NCBI RefSeq assembly: GCF_000378725.1
Contig: NZ_KB900373.1
Coordinates: forward strand, 62,001-126,000
Direction: 5' to 3'
Length of the DNA stretch: 64,000 nt
From: Peptoniphilus lacrimalis DSM 7455
GTDB lineage: Bacteria > Bacillota > Clostridia > Tissierellales > Peptoniphilaceae
The position numbers were made by a program, and so were the translations under genes. Positions 63,040 to 64,000 of this stretch are shown here, piece by piece. The notes below the pieces were generated by a model. The model was not told the DNA's origin. It saw only the letters and a list, made by a program, of their open reading frames with translations, and searched no databases. The number at the start of each line of letters is the position of its first letter. Position 1 is the stretch's first letter.

Positions 63040-63960
63040 ATGAATTTAAAAAAATTAGGTAAATTAGCTATAGTTATAGGACTTGCCACAACTTTAGCTG
63101 CTTGTGGAGCAAGTAAAGACAGCGCAAATAACAAATCAGCAAATACTTCTACAGAAGGAAATAAGACTGAAACAGCTTCTGCTGATTTAAGTAAGATTAA
63201 TGTTATTTCAAGAGAAGCTGGTTCCGGTACTAGGGGTGCTTTTACAGAAATCACAGGTGTTCTTGAAAAGAAAGACGGACAAGAAGTTGATAATACAACT
63301 GAAGAAGCAGCCGTTCAAAATTCAACCGATGCAGTAATTACAACAGTTTCAAATGACCCTGCATCTATTGGCTATATTTCTCTAGGTTCTCTTAACGATA
63401 CAGTTAAGGCTCTTAAAGTAGAAGGTGTTGAAGCAACTCCTGAAAATGTTAAATCAGGTGAATATAAAATTGCAAGACCTTTTAATATCTGCTATCAAGA
63501 AGGTGCTGATGAAAAAGCCCTTGATCTTTTAAAATTTATCGAATCTGATGAAGGACAAAAAATTGTTGAAGCTGAAAAATATATACCTGAAGTTAGTGGA
63601 AAGACATATACAGCTATTGACAATGATGCCCATATAACAATTGCAGGTTCAACTTCTGTTACTCCCCTTATGGAAAAATTAGTTGAAGCTTATAAAGAAC
63701 TTAATCCTAAATTTGAAGCTGACATTCAAGCAACAGGTTCATCTGCTGGTATTCAATCAGCTATTGACGGAACAGCTCAAATCGGTATGGCTTCAAGAGA
63801 ACTAAAAGATGAAGAAGCTCCAAAAGTTAAGGTTGATGTAATAGCAAGAGATGGTATAGCTGTAATAGTTAATAAGGAAAATCCTGCTGAAGATGTATCT
63901 CTAGCATCATTAAAAGATATTTTTACAGGATCAATGACACAATGGTCAGAAGTAAAATAA
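63040..63960 (+). CDS. pstS: Phosphate ABC transporter binding lipoprotein PstS, circularly arranged type
   Basis: 306 residues. The lipobox LAACGA gives a lipidated Cys near residue 22, followed by a Ser/Asn/Thr linker. Phosphate-binding motifs are present, but in swapped order compared with classical PstS. The ISREAGSGTRGAF loop and ASIGYISLGSL come first. The ITIAGSTSVTPLMEK start motif and IGMASREL come second, and the protein ends with DIFTGSMTQW. This arrangement is known in Clostridia. I prefer ATG 63040, because GAAAGG abuts the ATG at 63031. The pst permease genes are expected just beyond the window. Confidence 0.9.
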   Translation: MNLKKLGKLAIVIGLATTLAACGASKDSANNKSANTSTEGNKTETASADLSKINVISREAGSGTRGAFTEITGVLEKKDGQEVDNTTEEAAVQNSTDAVITTVSNDPASIGYISLGSLNDTVKALKVEGVEATPENVKSGEYKIARPFNICYQEGADEKALDLLKFIESDEGQKIVEAEKYIPEVSGKTYTAIDNDAHITIAGSTSVTPLMEKLVEAYKELNPKFEADIQATGSSAGIQSAIDGTAQIGMASRELKDEEAPKVKVDVIARDGIAVIVNKENPAEDVSLASLKDIFTGSMTQWSEVK

Positions 63961-64000
63961 GATAGTTTTTTGGTCAAAGATTGGAATGAAATATATGGAT
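63961..64000 (+). other. Window-edge sequence after pstS, possible pstC fragment
   Basis: Directly after the pstS stop, in the same frame, thirteen codons read DSFLVKDWNEIYG. This resembles the FLF-x-x-x-W-x-P...G region that PstC proteins have after their first membrane segment. No start codon with a ribosome binding site lies before it. It may be chance. Confidence 0.2.

Overview
The window comes from a low-GC Gram-positive anaerobe. Base composition is strongly AT-rich, ribosome binding sites are strong AGGAGG types, several genes start with TTG, and intrinsic terminators and T-box leaders are common. A butyryl-CoA dehydrogenase/EtfBA operon, an SLH-domain surface protein and a circularly arranged PstS all fit Bacillota. 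The gene set (SLH and FIVAR surface proteins, butyrate-type electron transfer, no sporulation genes) suggests Peptoniphilaceae/Tissierellia (Anaerococcus, Peptoniphilus or Finegoldia relatives). That placement is inference. I see no rRNA, prophage, CRISPR array or intact insertion sequence.

Layout. 1-6.3 kb: the tail of an ABC permease, pgeF, a heterodimeric ABC exporter-fold pair resembling metallophore uptake systems, three decayed gene remnants (including an ABC ATPase tail) and an AraC regulator. 6.5-18.5 kb: a calcium-type P-ATPase, a lone enoyl-CoA hydratase-family enzyme, a YtrA-type regulator with an ABC drug/peptide exporter and its own promoter-operator, serS with a serine T-box, a MoxR-VWA pair, a flavin-binding split-barrel protein and a MATE pump. 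18.8-27.6 kb: an ABC-F protein, a beta-lactamase-fold hydrolase, an iron alcohol dehydrogenase, two alpha/beta hydrolases, tRNA-Pro and a polar amino-acid ABC importer. 27.7-32.5 kb: the conserved housekeeping run metG-tatD-rnmV-rsmA, continued by a CzrA-like zinc sensor and a glutaredoxin. 32.8-41.5 kb: an XRE regulator, a HAD phosphatase, a Met T-box with a MetE-core protein, secA and a NitT/TauT-type importer flanked by near-identical hairpin repeats. 41.6-47.4 kb: a Na+/alanine symporter, CtlX, an anchored protein of unknown role, an RNA methyltransferase and a PAS-SpoIIE phosphatase. 47.4-53.5 kb: tandem GGGACAGTCC repeats, a tyrosine-rich SLH protein, a PLD-like protein, a DUF975 protein and a UspA protein. 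53.8-56.9 kb: bcd-etfB-etfA. 57-62.8 kb: a decayed teichoic-acid/polysaccharide modification operon, an LtaS-like enzyme and a FIVAR surface protein. 63-64 kb: pstS.

The most distinctive content is at the cell surface. There is a 5'-half dltA fused by deletion to the 3' end of an MBOAT gene, followed by a large SGNH-deacetylase fusion interrupted by a single in-frame TAA. An unusual SLH protein carries two Tyr/Asn/Gly-rich insertions. Regulation can be read in several places: two T-boxes with identifiable specifier codons (UCC and AUG), a Rex-like palindrome at bcd, Pho-box-like 11-bp repeats at pstS, another 11-bp repeat set at the SLH gene, and a YtrA-type operator over a near-consensus promoter. 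No clearly new multi-gene system was found. The MoxR-VWA pair, the repeat-bracketed importer and the tyrosine-rich surface protein are the best candidates for further study.
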